Positions 23,929-32,400 of a DNA stretch of 64,000 nt are shown here, piece after piece. A program made the translations under genes and the position numbers. This stretch comes from Fictibacillus barbaricus. Its GTDB lineage: Bacteria; Bacillota; Bacilli; Bacillales; Fictibacillaceae. The DNA is taken from assembly GCF_014635025.1 (NCBI RefSeq), contig NZ_BMCE01000002.1:868001-932000 (forward strand). The letters run 5' to 3'. Every line of letters starts with the position of its first letter. The first letter of the stretch is position 1. The notes beneath the pieces are model-generated. The model was given only the letters and a program-made list of their open reading frames with translations. It searched no databases and was not told the origin of the DNA.

Positions 23929-24918
23929 TTATGTTGCCATAACAGGGGTCCGATCGATGTTAAAACCCATATCTTCTAGCATCTTATGATCTTCTGTTGA
24001 CTCCTGACCTGCGGTAGTAAGATAGTCTCCAACAAAAATAGAGTTCGCAGCATACAAACCTAGAGGCTGTAAACTTCTTAAGTTCACTTCACGACCACCT
24101 GATATCCGAATCTCTTTTGTTGGATTAATATAACGGAATAAGGCTAACACTTTTAAACAATAACGAGGATCTAGCTCATCTGTTCCTTCAAGCGGCGTTC
24201 CGTCAATGGCGTGCAGAAAGTTTACGGGAATAGAATCTGCATCTAATACTTTTAAACTTCTTGCCATATCGATCACATCTTGCTTTGTCTCTTTCATCCC
24301 AACAATAACCCCAGAACAAGGGGATATACCGCTATCCTTAACAACATTTACTGAATTTACTCGATCATCGTATGTATGGGAAGTCGTTATGTTTTCGTGA
24401 TTTCTAGCCGATGTGTTCAAGTTATGGTTGTATCGGTCGACTCCCGCTTCTTTTAGGCGTGCAGCCTGTTCCGGTTTTAAGATGCCAAGACATGCGCAAA
24501 CTTTTAATCCATAAGTTTCTTTAATCTCTTTTACAGCTTCTACGACTTTATCTACATCTCGGTTCGTCGGCCCTCGTCCGCTCGCCACGATGCAGTATGT
24601 ACCCACATTCAAGTTATACGCCGTTTCTGCACCTTTAACCATCTCATCTTTATCCATCATTTTATACGTTTCGATCGGAGCTGTTGAAACGATAGATTGC
24701 GAGCAGTATCCGCAGTTCTCAGGGCATGCACCTGACTTTGTATTGATGATCATATTAAGTTTTACAAGATTGCCGTAATAGTGTTTTCGAATCTGATACG
24801 CTCCGTGCAACAATAAAAGCAGATCCTCATCTGGACATTCTAATATGGAAAGAGCCTCTTCATTCGTGAGCTCTTGGCCCTCCAATACCTTTTCAGCAAG
24901 TGCATTCCAAATCATCAT
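23929..24918 (-). CDS. bioB: Biotin synthase
   Basis: About 330 residues of the radical-SAM biotin synthase family. The [4Fe-4S] motif C-x3-C-x2-C is at Cys65, Cys69 and Cys72 (CPENCGYC). Also visible are YNHNLNTS, ISPCSGVIVGMKET and NFLHAIDGTPLEG. It inserts sulfur into dethiobiotin. Two adjacent ATGs (24918, 24915) follow GGGGGAAAG; either may be used. It is 11 bp after bioY in one operon. No bioW, A, F or D is present here, so the locus may serve salvage of dethiobiotin. Confidence 0.93.
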   Translation of the reverse strand: MMIWNALAEKVLEGQELTNEEALSILECPDEDLLLLLHGAYQIRKHYYGNLVKLNMIINTKSGACPENCGYCSQSIVSTAPIETYKMMDKDEMVKGAETAYNLNVGTYCIVASGRGPTNRDVDKVVEAVKEIKETYGLKVCACLGILKPEQAARLKEAGVDRYNHNLNTSARNHENITTSHTYDDRVNSVNVVKDSGISPCSGVIVGMKETKQDVIDMARSLKVLDADSIPVNFLHAIDGTPLEGTDELDPRYCLKVLALFRYINPTKEIRISGGREVNLRSLQPLGLYAANSIFVGDYLTTAGQESTEDHKMLEDMGFNIDRTPVMAT

Positions 24919-24929
24919 CTTTCCCCCTT

Positions 24930-25532
24930 TTAACATGCGTGTTTTGTGCGATGTGACATCGTTTTTTTACGTGCAATGTTAATTCGCATAGCTAACAATC
25001 CGGCACAAACAGCTAAGATTACATCCTTAGGTAGCGGAACCATCATCCACGCCCAGACAAGCGAATACGTGAACCCTTCTGGTGCATCCGCCCACATTTG
25101 ATACGCTAAAAACATCAAGTTAGTCCCGACAGCGTAGTTAATGGCTGTCCCTGAAAGAGTTGCTGTGACATAGGACACTTTGCTGCCATTCTTTTCAATA
25201 ATCAATCCTGTAAAATAGGCTACTAGAATAAAAGATAGTAGGAAACCAAACGTTGGAGAGATCACCGTTGCAAATCCACCCTTAAATTGAGCAAAAACAG
25301 GCGCCCCTACTAGTCCAACAACTACATAGACGCTCATAGCGATCGCGCCTAATCTGCTTCCTAACAAAGCTCCCGCAAGAATACAGAAAAACGTCTGCAG
25401 TGTAATCGGAACTCCCCCAACTACCATAAACGGAAAGATAGTTGTAATGTTGGCACCGATCGCCATCAGAGCTACAAACATTCCAATCAATGTAAGATCA
25501 ATCGTTTTTAACCCCTTGCTTCGTGCTGTCAT
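24930..25532 (-). CDS. bioY: Biotin transporter S-component BioY
   Basis: 200 residues with six hydrophobic helices and the BioY signature (GGVPITLQTFFCILAGALLGSRLG, YVVVGLVGAPVFAQFKGG). It is the substrate-binding unit of an ECF-type biotin importer; the energising module is elsewhere. The ATG at 25532 has GGAGG 11 bases upstream. It heads the bioY-bioB operon behind a BirA-like operator. Confidence 0.9.
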   Translation of the reverse strand: MTARSKGLKTIDLTLIGMFVALMAIGANITTIFPFMVVGGVPITLQTFFCILAGALLGSRLGAIAMSVYVVVGLVGAPVFAQFKGGFATVISPTFGFLLSFILVAYFTGLIIEKNGSKVSYVTATLSGTAINYAVGTNLMFLAYQMWADAPEGFTYSLVWAWMMVPLPKDVILAVCAGLLAMRINIARKKTMSHRTKHAC

Positions 25533-25596
25533 GTTTAAACAAACCTCCATAAGTAAGAATCATTATATGTCTAAGGATAGCGAAGGTTTCGAAAAG

Positions 25597-25626
25597 CGTC
25601 AACTTATAAACAGACGTTGGTTAACA
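25597..25626 (-). promoter_or_regulatory. BirA-type operator upstream of bioY
   Basis: On the reverse strand TGTTAACC, 14 bp, then AGTTGACG. BirA boxes in Bacillus are TTGTTAACC-N14..16-GGTTAACAA; the first half is perfect and the second matches five of eight. It lies 65-95 bp upstream of the bioY ATG, with an A/T-rich TATTAT/TATATA stretch just before it. Confidence 0.6.
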
Positions 25627-25643
25627 TATATAATAATAGAAAA

Positions 25644-25668
25644 CCACTCTGAAACTAGAGTGGCTTTT
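25644..25668. terminator. Hairpin downstream of the LapA-domain gene
   Basis: CCACTCT (25644-25650) pairs with AGAGTGG (25657-25663), followed by CTTTTT on the forward strand and GTTTTC on the reverse. Confidence 0.55.
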
Positions 25669-25758
25669 TAAGATCTCGATAGATTTTCGTGAGTTTTCCT
25701 TCACTAAAATCAGCATTCGGGATGTCATTTTTTTGTATCCAAACTCTGTTAACCTTGA

Positions 25759-26097
25759 CTACTTACTCTCTTCCACTTTTTCATGAAGCATCTCATTTGA
25801 GGGATCCACTGTTTCTGAATCAGTCTCACGCTGCTTTTCCTCTTTCCATGTTTCCTTTTCATTGTGGATCTGATGCAGTTTTTTCACTTGTCGCTGCAGC
25901 TGAATAACTTTAATCAAACCAAACAATCCTACTGAAAGACCACCAATAACAGCCGAACCCAAGATGACCAGAACTAAAGGCCAGTTGGCTGTTCCAAACA
26001 GGTAATTAATTTCAACGTCACCAACATTAATAACAGCAAATGTAGCAATAATCAGAGCAAAGATAAAACCAAATAACAAGTACAATTGCATTTTCAA
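25759..26097 (-). CDS. LapA-domain membrane protein (YrvD-like)
   Basis: About 112 residues: two transmembrane helices (LYLLFGFIFALIIATFAVINV and WPLVLVILGSAVIGGLSVGLFGLI) separated by EINYLFG, then a coiled-coil, charged tail. This is the LapA/DUF1049 domain, as in B. subtilis YrvD. The function is unknown in Gram-positives. TTG 26097 fits GAGGT seven bases upstream; ATG 26091 is the alternative. Confidence 0.75.
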   Translation of the reverse strand: MKMQLYLLFGFIFALIIATFAVINVGDVEINYLFGTANWPLVLVILGSAVIGGLSVGLFGLIKVIQLQRQVKKLHQIHNEKETWKEEKQRETDSETVDPSNEMLHEKVEESK

Positions 26098-26221
26098 AAA
26101 TATCACCTCATTGTTATCTATTCCCGTAAATGCAGGAAATTCACTTCGATTCGTTAATTTTTTATTATTGGATTTGAGCTGAGTTGTTTTCGGGTATTCT
26201 TTTTAATAAGGTGGTGCTTAT

Positions 26222-26881
26222 TTGACGATTAAAGCATTTATTTATGATGCATATGGAACACTTTTTGATGTGCATTCAGTTACAGAAAAAGCAGAAAGCC
26301 TTTTTAATGGCTACGGAAAACAGATTAGTGAAGCATGGCGGCAAAAACAGGTCGAGTACTTTATGTTACACCAGCTGACAGACCGTTATATACCTTTTTC
26401 TGAAATAACGAAAAACGCCCTTTCGTATACGTTAAATAAATTATCTCTTTCATACAAAAAAGAAGACCTTGATCACTTAATGAATGCTTATCTAGAATTA
26501 CAAGCATATGAAGAAGTCAGCGAAACACTTAAAAATCTTAACAGACGAAAAGTAAAACAAACTATCTTTTCTAACGGAACAAAAGACATGCTTACACCAT
26601 TAGTTAAAAAAAGAGAACTCAGCGACTTTTGTAATGTATTATCTGTTGATGATGTTAAGCAATACAAACCCTCTCCTGCTGCATACAAGTATGCTCATGA
26701 ATCACTTGGTGTAAACTGCGATGAAATCTTATTTATGAGCTCTAACTTTTGGGATATAACCGGCGCATCTTCATATGGCTTTAAGACCGCTTGGATCAAT
26801 AGATCAAAACTGCCGGAAGATGTTCTTGGTATCGAGCCAGATTATATATACAGCAATCTGAAAGAACTTTTAAACATATAA
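26222..26881 (+). CDS. HAD-superfamily 2-haloacid dehalogenase (type II)
   Basis: 219 residues. The nucleophile Asp9 lies in FIYDAYGTLFD, followed by the Ser of SNGT, the Lys of KPSP and the SSNFWDITGA loop characteristic of type II haloacid dehalogenases. It would replace a halogen on 2-haloacids by hydroxyl, though many members act on other small molecules. It starts at TTG 26222 behind AAGGTGG. It is monocistronic with a terminator. Confidence 0.83.
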   Translation: MTIKAFIYDAYGTLFDVHSVTEKAESLFNGYGKQISEAWRQKQVEYFMLHQLTDRYIPFSEITKNALSYTLNKLSLSYKKEDLDHLMNAYLELQAYEEVSETLKNLNRRKVKQTIFSNGTKDMLTPLVKKRELSDFCNVLSVDDVKQYKPSPAAYKYAHESLGVNCDEILFMSSNFWDITGASSYGFKTAWINRSKLPEDVLGIEPDYIYSNLKELLNI

Positions 26882-26883
26882 AA

Positions 26884-26914
26884 GAGTGGCCCTATCGTGT
26901 GTGGCCACTCCTTA
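26884..26914. terminator. Bidirectional terminator
   Basis: GAGTGGCC (26884-26891) pairs with GGCCACTC (26903-26910), between convergent genes. Confidence 0.75.
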
Positions 26915-27097
26915 TTTGTTTTCTGTTTTTTTGTTAGATGAAACAAAATAATCAGGTATGAGCAGTGTCCCCATAAAGAACATACTCCCACCAAATATGC
27001 GTATATATCGTTCATGATCTGATTCTATGGTTAAAGATACTATCATGATCAGCGCTCCAAGTATAACTAATGTAATCCCCAGGTAACGTTTTCTCAC
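26912..27097 (-). CDS. Small two-helix membrane protein, 61 residues
   Basis: Not recognised. It starts at GTG 27097 behind GGGGGTG: MRKRYLGITLVILGALIMIVSL, a short loop, FGGSMFFMGTLLIPDYFV and a Lys/Asn-rich tail. Two transmembrane helices are predicted by eye. It lies 30 bp after the next gene upstream on the same strand and may be co-transcribed. Confidence 0.55.
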   Translation of the reverse strand: MRKRYLGITLVILGALIMIVSLTIESDHERYIRIFGGSMFFMGTLLIPDYFVSSNKKTENK

Positions 27098-27127
27098 TAT
27101 ATAACACCCCCAAATTGTTTTCACTTA

Positions 27128-27694
27128 CTAATTAAAAAGTTTCGTAATGAATGACTTTTTCTCCTCCAACTCTTTTTCTTGTTCTTCTGAGGTTGGAACC
27201 TGCTCTACATCCACACCACTTATCATGGGTTCTGCCATGTCTTCTGTAAATTGAATGTGAGGCACCACCCATCCCATCTCACCCTTTTTTACGTTAACCC
27301 ACACATCTTTCTGACACTCTTCACAGGATTTCAATCCGTAATAATGTAATTTATAGACATACTCATTCCTGCTTATTTTCCATTGAAACAGATCCAGCTT
27401 TTCAAACGTGTAAGTTGGTTGATCTTCCTTGTTGGTCTCTGAAACTACATCCATGTATTTAACTTTTTCTGAATCCGATAACAAAAGATACTTCATAGAT
27501 TCGTTATTTTGCATCTCCGCCTCTCCCCATTGGCTTGCAATTCCTTGGGCTTCAATGCTCGAATCACTAAAATCGACAAAAAGGAATACAACAGAACTTA
27601 TGATTAATCCAATAAATATGACTATTAGGACAAACGAAAATCGTATATTTTCCTCTTTCAATTCAAGTTTAAACTTCACTTTGTCTGTATTCAT
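27128..27694 (-). CDS. Hypothetical single-pass membrane protein
   Basis: 188 residues, not recognised. A short cytoplasmic N-terminus, one transmembrane helix (FSFVLIVIFIGLIISSVVFLFV), then an extracytoplasmic domain with a CEEC pair in GLKSCEECQKDVWV and a charged tail. It may be part of an operon with the genes on either side (gaps 13 and 30 bp). Confidence 0.6.
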   Translation of the reverse strand: MNTDKVKFKLELKEENIRFSFVLIVIFIGLIISSVVFLFVDFSDSSIEAQGIASQWGEAEMQNNESMKYLLLSDSEKVKYMDVVSETNKEDQPTYTFEKLDLFQWKISRNEYVYKLHYYGLKSCEECQKDVWVNVKKGEMGWVVPHIQFTEDMAEPMISGVDVEQVPTSEEQEKELEEKKSFITKLFN

Positions 27695-27707
27695 GCTGCG
27701 CTCCTGA

Positions 27708-28319
27708 TTAATTAATTATTTCTGCACTTACAACGGTTTTCCAAGTAACGGGGTCATGGCATTTCATGGCAGGTGTTAAATAGATTTCTTTGTGATTATT
27801 TTTCAGTTGATAGCCTTTGTCCTGTGCAAAACTCATTACTTCTTCCAACGTTTTGGCTGTTTCATGGTAATGTCCAATATGTAGCTTTTGCACACATAAT
27901 ACCAGCTCTGTAGTAAGGAGCTTCATAGGCGGTAGTTCTTTTTTTAGATTTTTTGCCACATGATCTTGTGCTGTTTCAAACATCTCTTGTGTAATACAAT
28001 CAGGGACCTGCATCATTTGCGTAGTAATCGACCGACCTTCATTTTTTTCATGCCACAGAATCTCATGTGGCATTAGGGTAAATTTATAATTTAGCGTGTT
28101 CTTTGTAATGTTTTTAAGTTGGTTTACAACTTTCCATACGAGCCATTCTTCATCGATCGGTTCTGGTCGTCCTGCCCAATCCATTCGATAAGCCGTATTC
28201 ATCTTTTGTGCGATAAACTTCATTGCAGGTACTTTTCGAACAGAAACAGGTCCAGACTTCATTCTATAGATATCTCGGTGAATTTTTCTATGGTCATAAG
28301 TTATTGCTTTTGTAGTCAA
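27708..28319 (-). CDS. GyrI-like domain protein
   Basis: About 203 residues with the GyrI-like/AraC effector-binding pattern of COG4832: a start like DIYRMKSGPVSVRKVPAMKFIAQK, a central MPHEILWHEKNEG and a second half with LLTTELVLCVQKLHIGHYHETAKTLEEVMSFA. Such domains bind small molecules; no catalytic role is known. TTG 28319 suits the GAGAGGTGG Shine-Dalgarno better than GTG 28328, which overlaps it. Confidence 0.75.
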   Translation of the reverse strand: MTTKAITYDHRKIHRDIYRMKSGPVSVRKVPAMKFIAQKMNTAYRMDWAGRPEPIDEEWLVWKVVNQLKNITKNTLNYKFTLMPHEILWHEKNEGRSITTQMMQVPDCITQEMFETAQDHVAKNLKKELPPMKLLTTELVLCVQKLHIGHYHETAKTLEEVMSFAQDKGYQLKNNHKEIYLTPAMKCHDPVTWKTVVSAEIIN

Positions 28320-28454
28320 AAAGGCCACCTCTCCATTAAAATAATTGGAAAATTATGATAATATAAGACTACCATATTTTTGTTCGAATTTGGTTACAAA
28401 CTGCAGGTTCACTTTATAAAATCATAAGCAGAAAAAAAGTTTCACTGTTTTCCA

Positions 28455-28486
28455 CAAAAAATAAACGCCTGGCATCTGCCATGCGT
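28455..28486 (-). terminator. Terminator after the CobW GTPase
   Basis: On the reverse strand ACGC-A-TGGC pairs with GCCA-G-GCGT around AGAT, then TTTATTTTTT. Confidence 0.75.
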
Positions 28487-29410
28487 CTATCTGTATCTAC
28501 TATTCTTTTCAACTTCCTTCAAACCTTCTTCTAATCTCTCTTCATCTAAGTCTTCTCCGATAAAAACGAGTCGAAGCGGCATCTTCATCAATTCTTTTTC
28601 GTAAGACGGCAATCCGTATGAGTATTGAAAGAGATAAATTTGATCCTCGTATTTGATATAGCCTTTAATTCGGTAAATAGAAGACGGAGCTTCACACAGC
28701 CAGTTTTCAAACACTTTTTTGTTCACTGGCCCGTTGAACGTATAGACCCACGTTTTTACCTTTAATTTTTCTGTTGATATCGGTTGATGTTCTGAGCACT
28801 GTTTTCCCGCAAGTGAAAACAGCCTTGATAATTCCACACTGGCATAATCCGTTAATATGTATGGTGTTCCTTTGTTCAATCGTTTAGCATCACGTTCTAG
28901 CTGTTCCTTTTGTTCTGGAGACAAACTGTCAGTCTTGTTCCAAACGATGTAATCAGCATGTTTAATCTGCTCGAGCATCAGCATTTTTGCCTGAACACTC
29001 ATTATATCCCGATCAAGCCATCTCGGAGCATCCATAACGGAAATAATTCCTGACACAGAAAGTTCATCAAGCAAATAAGGGGACAAGCATGCATCTAAAA
29101 CATCTATCGGATGTGCTGCACCGGTCGCTTCAATGATTAGAGTATCTAGTTCGTTCTCTTTACAAAGGGCCCAAAGTTGCTTTTCTAGCTGATCAGATAA
29201 CGAACAGCAGATGCATCCATTCAACAATTCTTTTAGCGGCACATCACCCGGTATAACATCAGAATCAATAGACACTTTACCCAGTTCATTCATTAAGACC
29301 GCTGTTTTATGATTCCGTTCTTTCTCATACACAAGCAGCTGTTTCAATAAGGTTGTTTTTCCGCTTCCTAAGAAACCGGCTAAAATTATTACATCTACTT
29401 TCTTTTTCAT
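28487..29410 (-). CDS. CobW/COG0523-family metal-chaperone GTPase
   Basis: 307 residues. The P-loop is GFLGSGKTT (12-20), the metal-binding CxCC is Cys66-Cys68-Cys69 in NGCICCS, the switch region is EATGAAHP, and NKTD gives guanine specificity. The C-terminal CobW_C domain is present (KTWVYTFNGPV...). Members deliver Zn or other metals to enzymes; B. subtilis ZagA/YciC is a Zur-controlled relative. A 10-bp-arm dyad sits just upstream of the start. Confidence 0.87.
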   Translation of the reverse strand: MKKKVDVIILAGFLGSGKTTLLKQLLVYEKERNHKTAVLMNELGKVSIDSDVIPGDVPLKELLNGCICCSLSDQLEKQLWALCKENELDTLIIEATGAAHPIDVLDACLSPYLLDELSVSGIISVMDAPRWLDRDIMSVQAKMLMLEQIKHADYIVWNKTDSLSPEQKEQLERDAKRLNKGTPYILTDYASVELSRLFSLAGKQCSEHQPISTEKLKVKTWVYTFNGPVNKKVFENWLCEAPSSIYRIKGYIKYEDQIYLFQYSYGLPSYEKELMKMPLRLVFIGEDLDEERLEEGLKEVEKNSRYR

Positions 29411-29420
29411 CGTTCACCTC

Positions 29421-29442
29421 AAACCAGTAATGTTACTCGTTT
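29421..29442 (-). promoter_or_regulatory. Operator-like dyad upstream of the CobW gene
   Basis: On the reverse strand AAACGAGTAA-CA-TTACTGGTTT: arms of ten bases with one mismatch. Its centre resembles the Zur core (CGTAAT-N-ATTACG) but is one base shorter. It lies 11-32 bp upstream of the start, just after a TAAAAT-like -10. A Zur-type site is an inference from the gene family. Confidence 0.45.
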
Positions 29443-29462
29443 CATTTTAACATAATACAAAA

Positions 29463-29486
29463 AAACAGCCTTTTTAAAGGCTGTTT
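29463..29486 (-). terminator. Terminator of the thioredoxin-like gene
   Basis: AAACAGCCTTT (29463-29473) pairs with AAAGGCTGTTT (29476-29486); the stem overlaps the stop codon and seven Ts follow on the reverse strand. Confidence 0.8.
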
Positions 29487-30049
29487 ACATTTGCTTTCGC
29501 TAATAACTTCTTAATGATATCCAGACTGACCTCTTCCCAAAGCGCATGGTCTGTCGTAAATAAAGACGATATTTTTTCCGCAAAAAGCTTAAATGCTTTC
29601 TCGTACCGTGGATCTTCTTTTGATGGCAGTTTCTTCTTCCGTTCTTCCACCAGTTGCTGCAGTTTCGGTGCCCTTGGTCCCCACTTCACAATTTCTTTTC
29701 CATTTTCATCGATAAAGATGATGATGGGAATAGATTTGGCTTTTCCTGTTAAGTACCTATTCATAAGGTCAGGATGTTGATCGCGTAAGATAAAACGAAT
29801 ATCAATGAGTGCTTCATCTGCCATGCGCATAAAAACAGGGAGATTCAGCATCGCATCACCACACCAGTCTTCGGTAATTGCGATAGCTCGCAACCGGCTT
29901 TTTTGCATACCTTGCAACGCATCTTTCATAGGATCTGGAAGTACGAAAGAATTATAGATCGTTAGAAGATTTTCTTTGTGAATTTTCATAGAGTTTATAT
30001 ATGCATAGCGAGTCATGCCTTTTTCAAACCATGTATTGAGGTCAGTCAT
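29474..30049 (-). CDS. Thioredoxin-like protein
   Basis: 191 residues of the thioredoxin fold. The active-site region is AIAITEDWCGDAMLNLPV, so Cys63 is kept but the second redox Cys is Ala66. The cis-Pro segment is KSIPIIIFIDENGKEIVKWGPR. A monothiol or non-redox role is likely. The ATG at 30049 has GGGAGG nine bases upstream. Monocistronic. Confidence 0.78.
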   Translation of the reverse strand: MTDLNTWFEKGMTRYAYINSMKIHKENLLTIYNSFVLPDPMKDALQGMQKSRLRAIAITEDWCGDAMLNLPVFMRMADEALIDIRFILRDQHPDLMNRYLTGKAKSIPIIIFIDENGKEIVKWGPRAPKLQQLVEERKKKLPSKEDPRYEKAFKLFAEKISSLFTTDHALWEEVSLDIIKKLLAKANVNSL

Positions 30050-30145
30050 ACTGTGTTCCTCCCTGTTCATCTTGTACTCTTATTTTAACCAAACAAGGGG
30101 GAGTTGTGGCAACGAATATGGCTTATATTTATTTTTTTGTTTCTT

Positions 30146-30247
30146 TTAACCTGCTCTAAGTTTTTTCTGGAGTTGGGAAACAGCAAATAAAAGCAGGTAT
30201 CTCTCATTCGGCGTTAACCTGAGCCAGTCCTTCGCTTTGTACTTCAT
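30146..30247 (-). CDS. Small basic protein, 33 residues
   Basis: MKYKAKDWLRLTPNERYLLLFAVSQLQKKLRAG, with AAAGGTGG seven bases upstream of the ATG. It has an amphipathic or weakly hydrophobic middle and a net positive charge. Too short for family assignment. Confidence 0.4.
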   Translation of the reverse strand: MKYKAKDWLRLTPNERYLLLFAVSQLQKKLRAG

Positions 30248-30469
30248 ACTGATTTCCACCTTTCACTAACATTTGAACCCCTGTACCTTTTAATTACCTC
30301 TTTTTTCAAAAAAGAAAACTTTTTTAAACACATTTGTTTTCGTCATTTAATGAGCTTTTTCGCGATTTTGCTTTTATTTATATGTTACTTATTATATTTT
30401 TGAAGAAAGAAGACGGGTTTCTTTTCATAAAATTAAGGGAAAAGAAATGAAAAACGGGGGAGGAGTAAT

Positions 30470-30982
30470 ATGGATATGAAAATGCTTAGCGAAGATGTAA
30501 AAACACTTTACTTTACAGACGATGGAATGATTCCGAATCATCCCTCCTGGCCTGTATTATTGTATATTGGAAAACTAAAAGAGCCCCAGGATGCTTTGGA
30601 AATATTTGAACAGAACGGTTGGAGAAACGGATGGAAGAATGGCGTGTTTGACTATCATCATTATCACAGCAATACACATGAGGTTCTTGGTGTGATAAGC
30701 GGTGAAGCCGTTTTGCTACTTGGCGGTGAAGAGGGTGTTTCTGTTACCGTTTCAAAAGGTGATGTGATTGTACTTCCTGCTGGAACAGGACATAAATTGA
30801 TAGGTTCGAGCACAGACTTTAAAGTAGCTGGAGCTTATCCAAACGGAATGGAACATAATTTAAAAAAAGGTACTCCTGATGATCGTCCTAATGTATTAGA
30901 TGATATCATGCTAGTACCCCTCCCAGATACAGATCCTTTGTACGGAGATAAAGGTCCCCTTCTGGAGTTATGGAAAAAGTAA
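30470..30982 (+). CDS. Cupin-domain protein (YjlB-like)
   Basis: 170 residues with one cupin barrel: VFDYHHYHSNTHEVLGVISGEAVLLLGGEEG and GDVIVLPAGTGHKL, containing the two conserved His/Glu metal-binding motifs. The start DVKTLYFTDDGMIPNHPSWPVLLYIG is like B. subtilis YjlB. The reaction is unknown. AGGAG lies upstream of the ATG and a terminator follows. Confidence 0.8.
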   Translation: MDMKMLSEDVKTLYFTDDGMIPNHPSWPVLLYIGKLKEPQDALEIFEQNGWRNGWKNGVFDYHHYHSNTHEVLGVISGEAVLLLGGEEGVSVTVSKGDVIVLPAGTGHKLIGSSTDFKVAGAYPNGMEHNLKKGTPDDRPNVLDDIMLVPLPDTDPLYGDKGPLLELWKK

Positions 30983-30993
30983 TACACAATCGT

Positions 30994-31023
30994 AAAGAGC
31001 GACCAATAATGGCCGCTCTTTTT
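30994..31023 (+). terminator. Terminator after the cupin gene
   Basis: AAAGAGCG (30994-31001) pairs with CGCTCTTT (31014-31021), then TTTT. Confidence 0.8.
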
Positions 31024-31101
31024 ATCCTTTCCTCAGACAAACCAAAAGCTGCCCTTCCTGATGTTGCAATAGCAGGTGATTCACGGTTTGATAAAATTTG
31101 A

Positions 31102-31136
31102 AAACAAAAAAGTTGGCACAACGAATGTTCGTGCCA
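31102..31136 (-). terminator. Terminator after the MBL hydrolase
   Basis: TGGCAC (31114-31119) pairs with GTGCCA (31131-31136); the reverse strand then reads CTTTTTTG. Confidence 0.7.
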
Positions 31137-31173
31137 GCAAATAAAATAACTACGATTATTTCAGTTAAAGTAT

Positions 31174-32265
31174 TCATATAGCTCTCCACCATTTGGAACT
31201 AGGAAAGTTACGTGAACCGAGCGTTACCGTCTCGCCGATTTGCGGGGTACATATAGAAACTCCTTCTATTTCTGCAGCTTTTACAGCACGTTCAACAGGT
31301 TCTGTCCAATCATGCAGAGACAATGAAAATGCACCCCAATGGATCGGAATCATCATTTTCCCCTTAACATCAATATGTGCTTTTACGGTTTCTTCAGGCA
31401 TCATATGAATGGCAGCCCATTTCTCATGATATTGTCCGCATTCCATCAAAGTAAGATCAAACGGCCCATATTTCTCACCGATTTCTCTAAAATGCGGTCC
31501 ATATCCGCTGTCACCACTAAAATAAATCTTTGAATGTGTGCCGCTTAAAATCCATGAACACCAGAGTGTTGCATTACGATCCGTTAAACTTCTGCCAGAA
31601 AAATGACGGGCAGGTGTAGAGACGAGTGTAACTCCAGCCACCTTAATTTCGTCCCACCAGTTACATTCTTGAATGCGGTTAGGCTCGACACCCCATCTTT
31701 TTAAATGCCCGGCAACTCCGAGTGGAACTACAAATTGTTTTACCTTTTGCTTAATTCTTTTTATCGTTCCATAATCCAAATGATCATAATGATCATGCGA
31801 ATATACGACTAGGTCAATCTGCGAAAGCTCTTCAATCTCAAAGGGAAGCTCCTTGCTGTATCGTTTGTTGCCGAACCAGGGAACAGGTGATGGAGCCGTT
31901 CCAAACATAGGGTCTAGTAATATTCGTTTTCCATCTAACTCTACCAGAAATGCAGAATGGCCAAACCATGTGACCTTCGTTTTAGAATCTGTTTGTTGTG
32001 CAGGAAACGCATATCGCTGAATGGGAACAGCTTTCTTTGGCTTTCTGTTCGGATTTCCTCTTAAGAATTCCTTTAATACAGGCAGCATGGAACGAATATC
32101 CGTTGTCATATCAGTCTTTATTTGATTCAAAAACTTCCCGTTTTCATGATGTGGATGTTTGCTGAAAGTGTCTTTTTCAGGCATTTGTCCAAAAACAGGG
32201 TAAAGTTTTAAAAATAAGAATACAGCAAGAATGACAGCTAATATGACCAATAAGGCTGTGAGCAT
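31174..32265 (-). CDS. Membrane-anchored MBL-fold hydrolase (NAPE-PLD-like)
   Basis: About 363 residues. One N-terminal transmembrane helix, then a metallo-beta-lactamase domain: VTWFGHSAFLVELDG, the zinc motif HDHYDHLD, TPARHFSGR, YFSGDSGYG and PIHWGAF. The layout matches the NAPE-hydrolysing phospholipase D-like/UlaG group. The substrate may be a phospholipid or phosphodiester; not determinable. The start at 32265 follows GGGAAG. Confidence 0.82.
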   Translation of the reverse strand: MLTALLVILAVILAVFLFLKLYPVFGQMPEKDTFSKHPHHENGKFLNQIKTDMTTDIRSMLPVLKEFLRGNPNRKPKKAVPIQRYAFPAQQTDSKTKVTWFGHSAFLVELDGKRILLDPMFGTAPSPVPWFGNKRYSKELPFEIEELSQIDLVVYSHDHYDHLDYGTIKRIKQKVKQFVVPLGVAGHLKRWGVEPNRIQECNWWDEIKVAGVTLVSTPARHFSGRSLTDRNATLWCSWILSGTHSKIYFSGDSGYGPHFREIGEKYGPFDLTLMECGQYHEKWAAIHMMPEETVKAHIDVKGKMMIPIHWGAFSLSLHDWTEPVERAVKAAEIEGVSICTPQIGETVTLGSRNFPSSKWWRAI

Positions 32266-32336
32266 AGCTACTTCCCTTCCCATATGTACGTTTTTAAAAT
32301 AAGTCTACCCTTATAGTTTCCATTAAATCAATTAAA

Positions 32337-32384
32337 AAAGCTGATCGGCTTCAGACATTTTACGTGTCCTGAAAGATCAGCTTT
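32337..32384 (-). terminator. Long-stem hairpin after the small basic membrane protein
   Basis: AAAGCTGATC (32337-32346) pairs with GATCAGCTTT (32375-32384) around a 28-nt loop, followed by a T run on the reverse strand. Confidence 0.7.
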
Positions 32385-32400
32385 CATTCTTCTTATTCAT

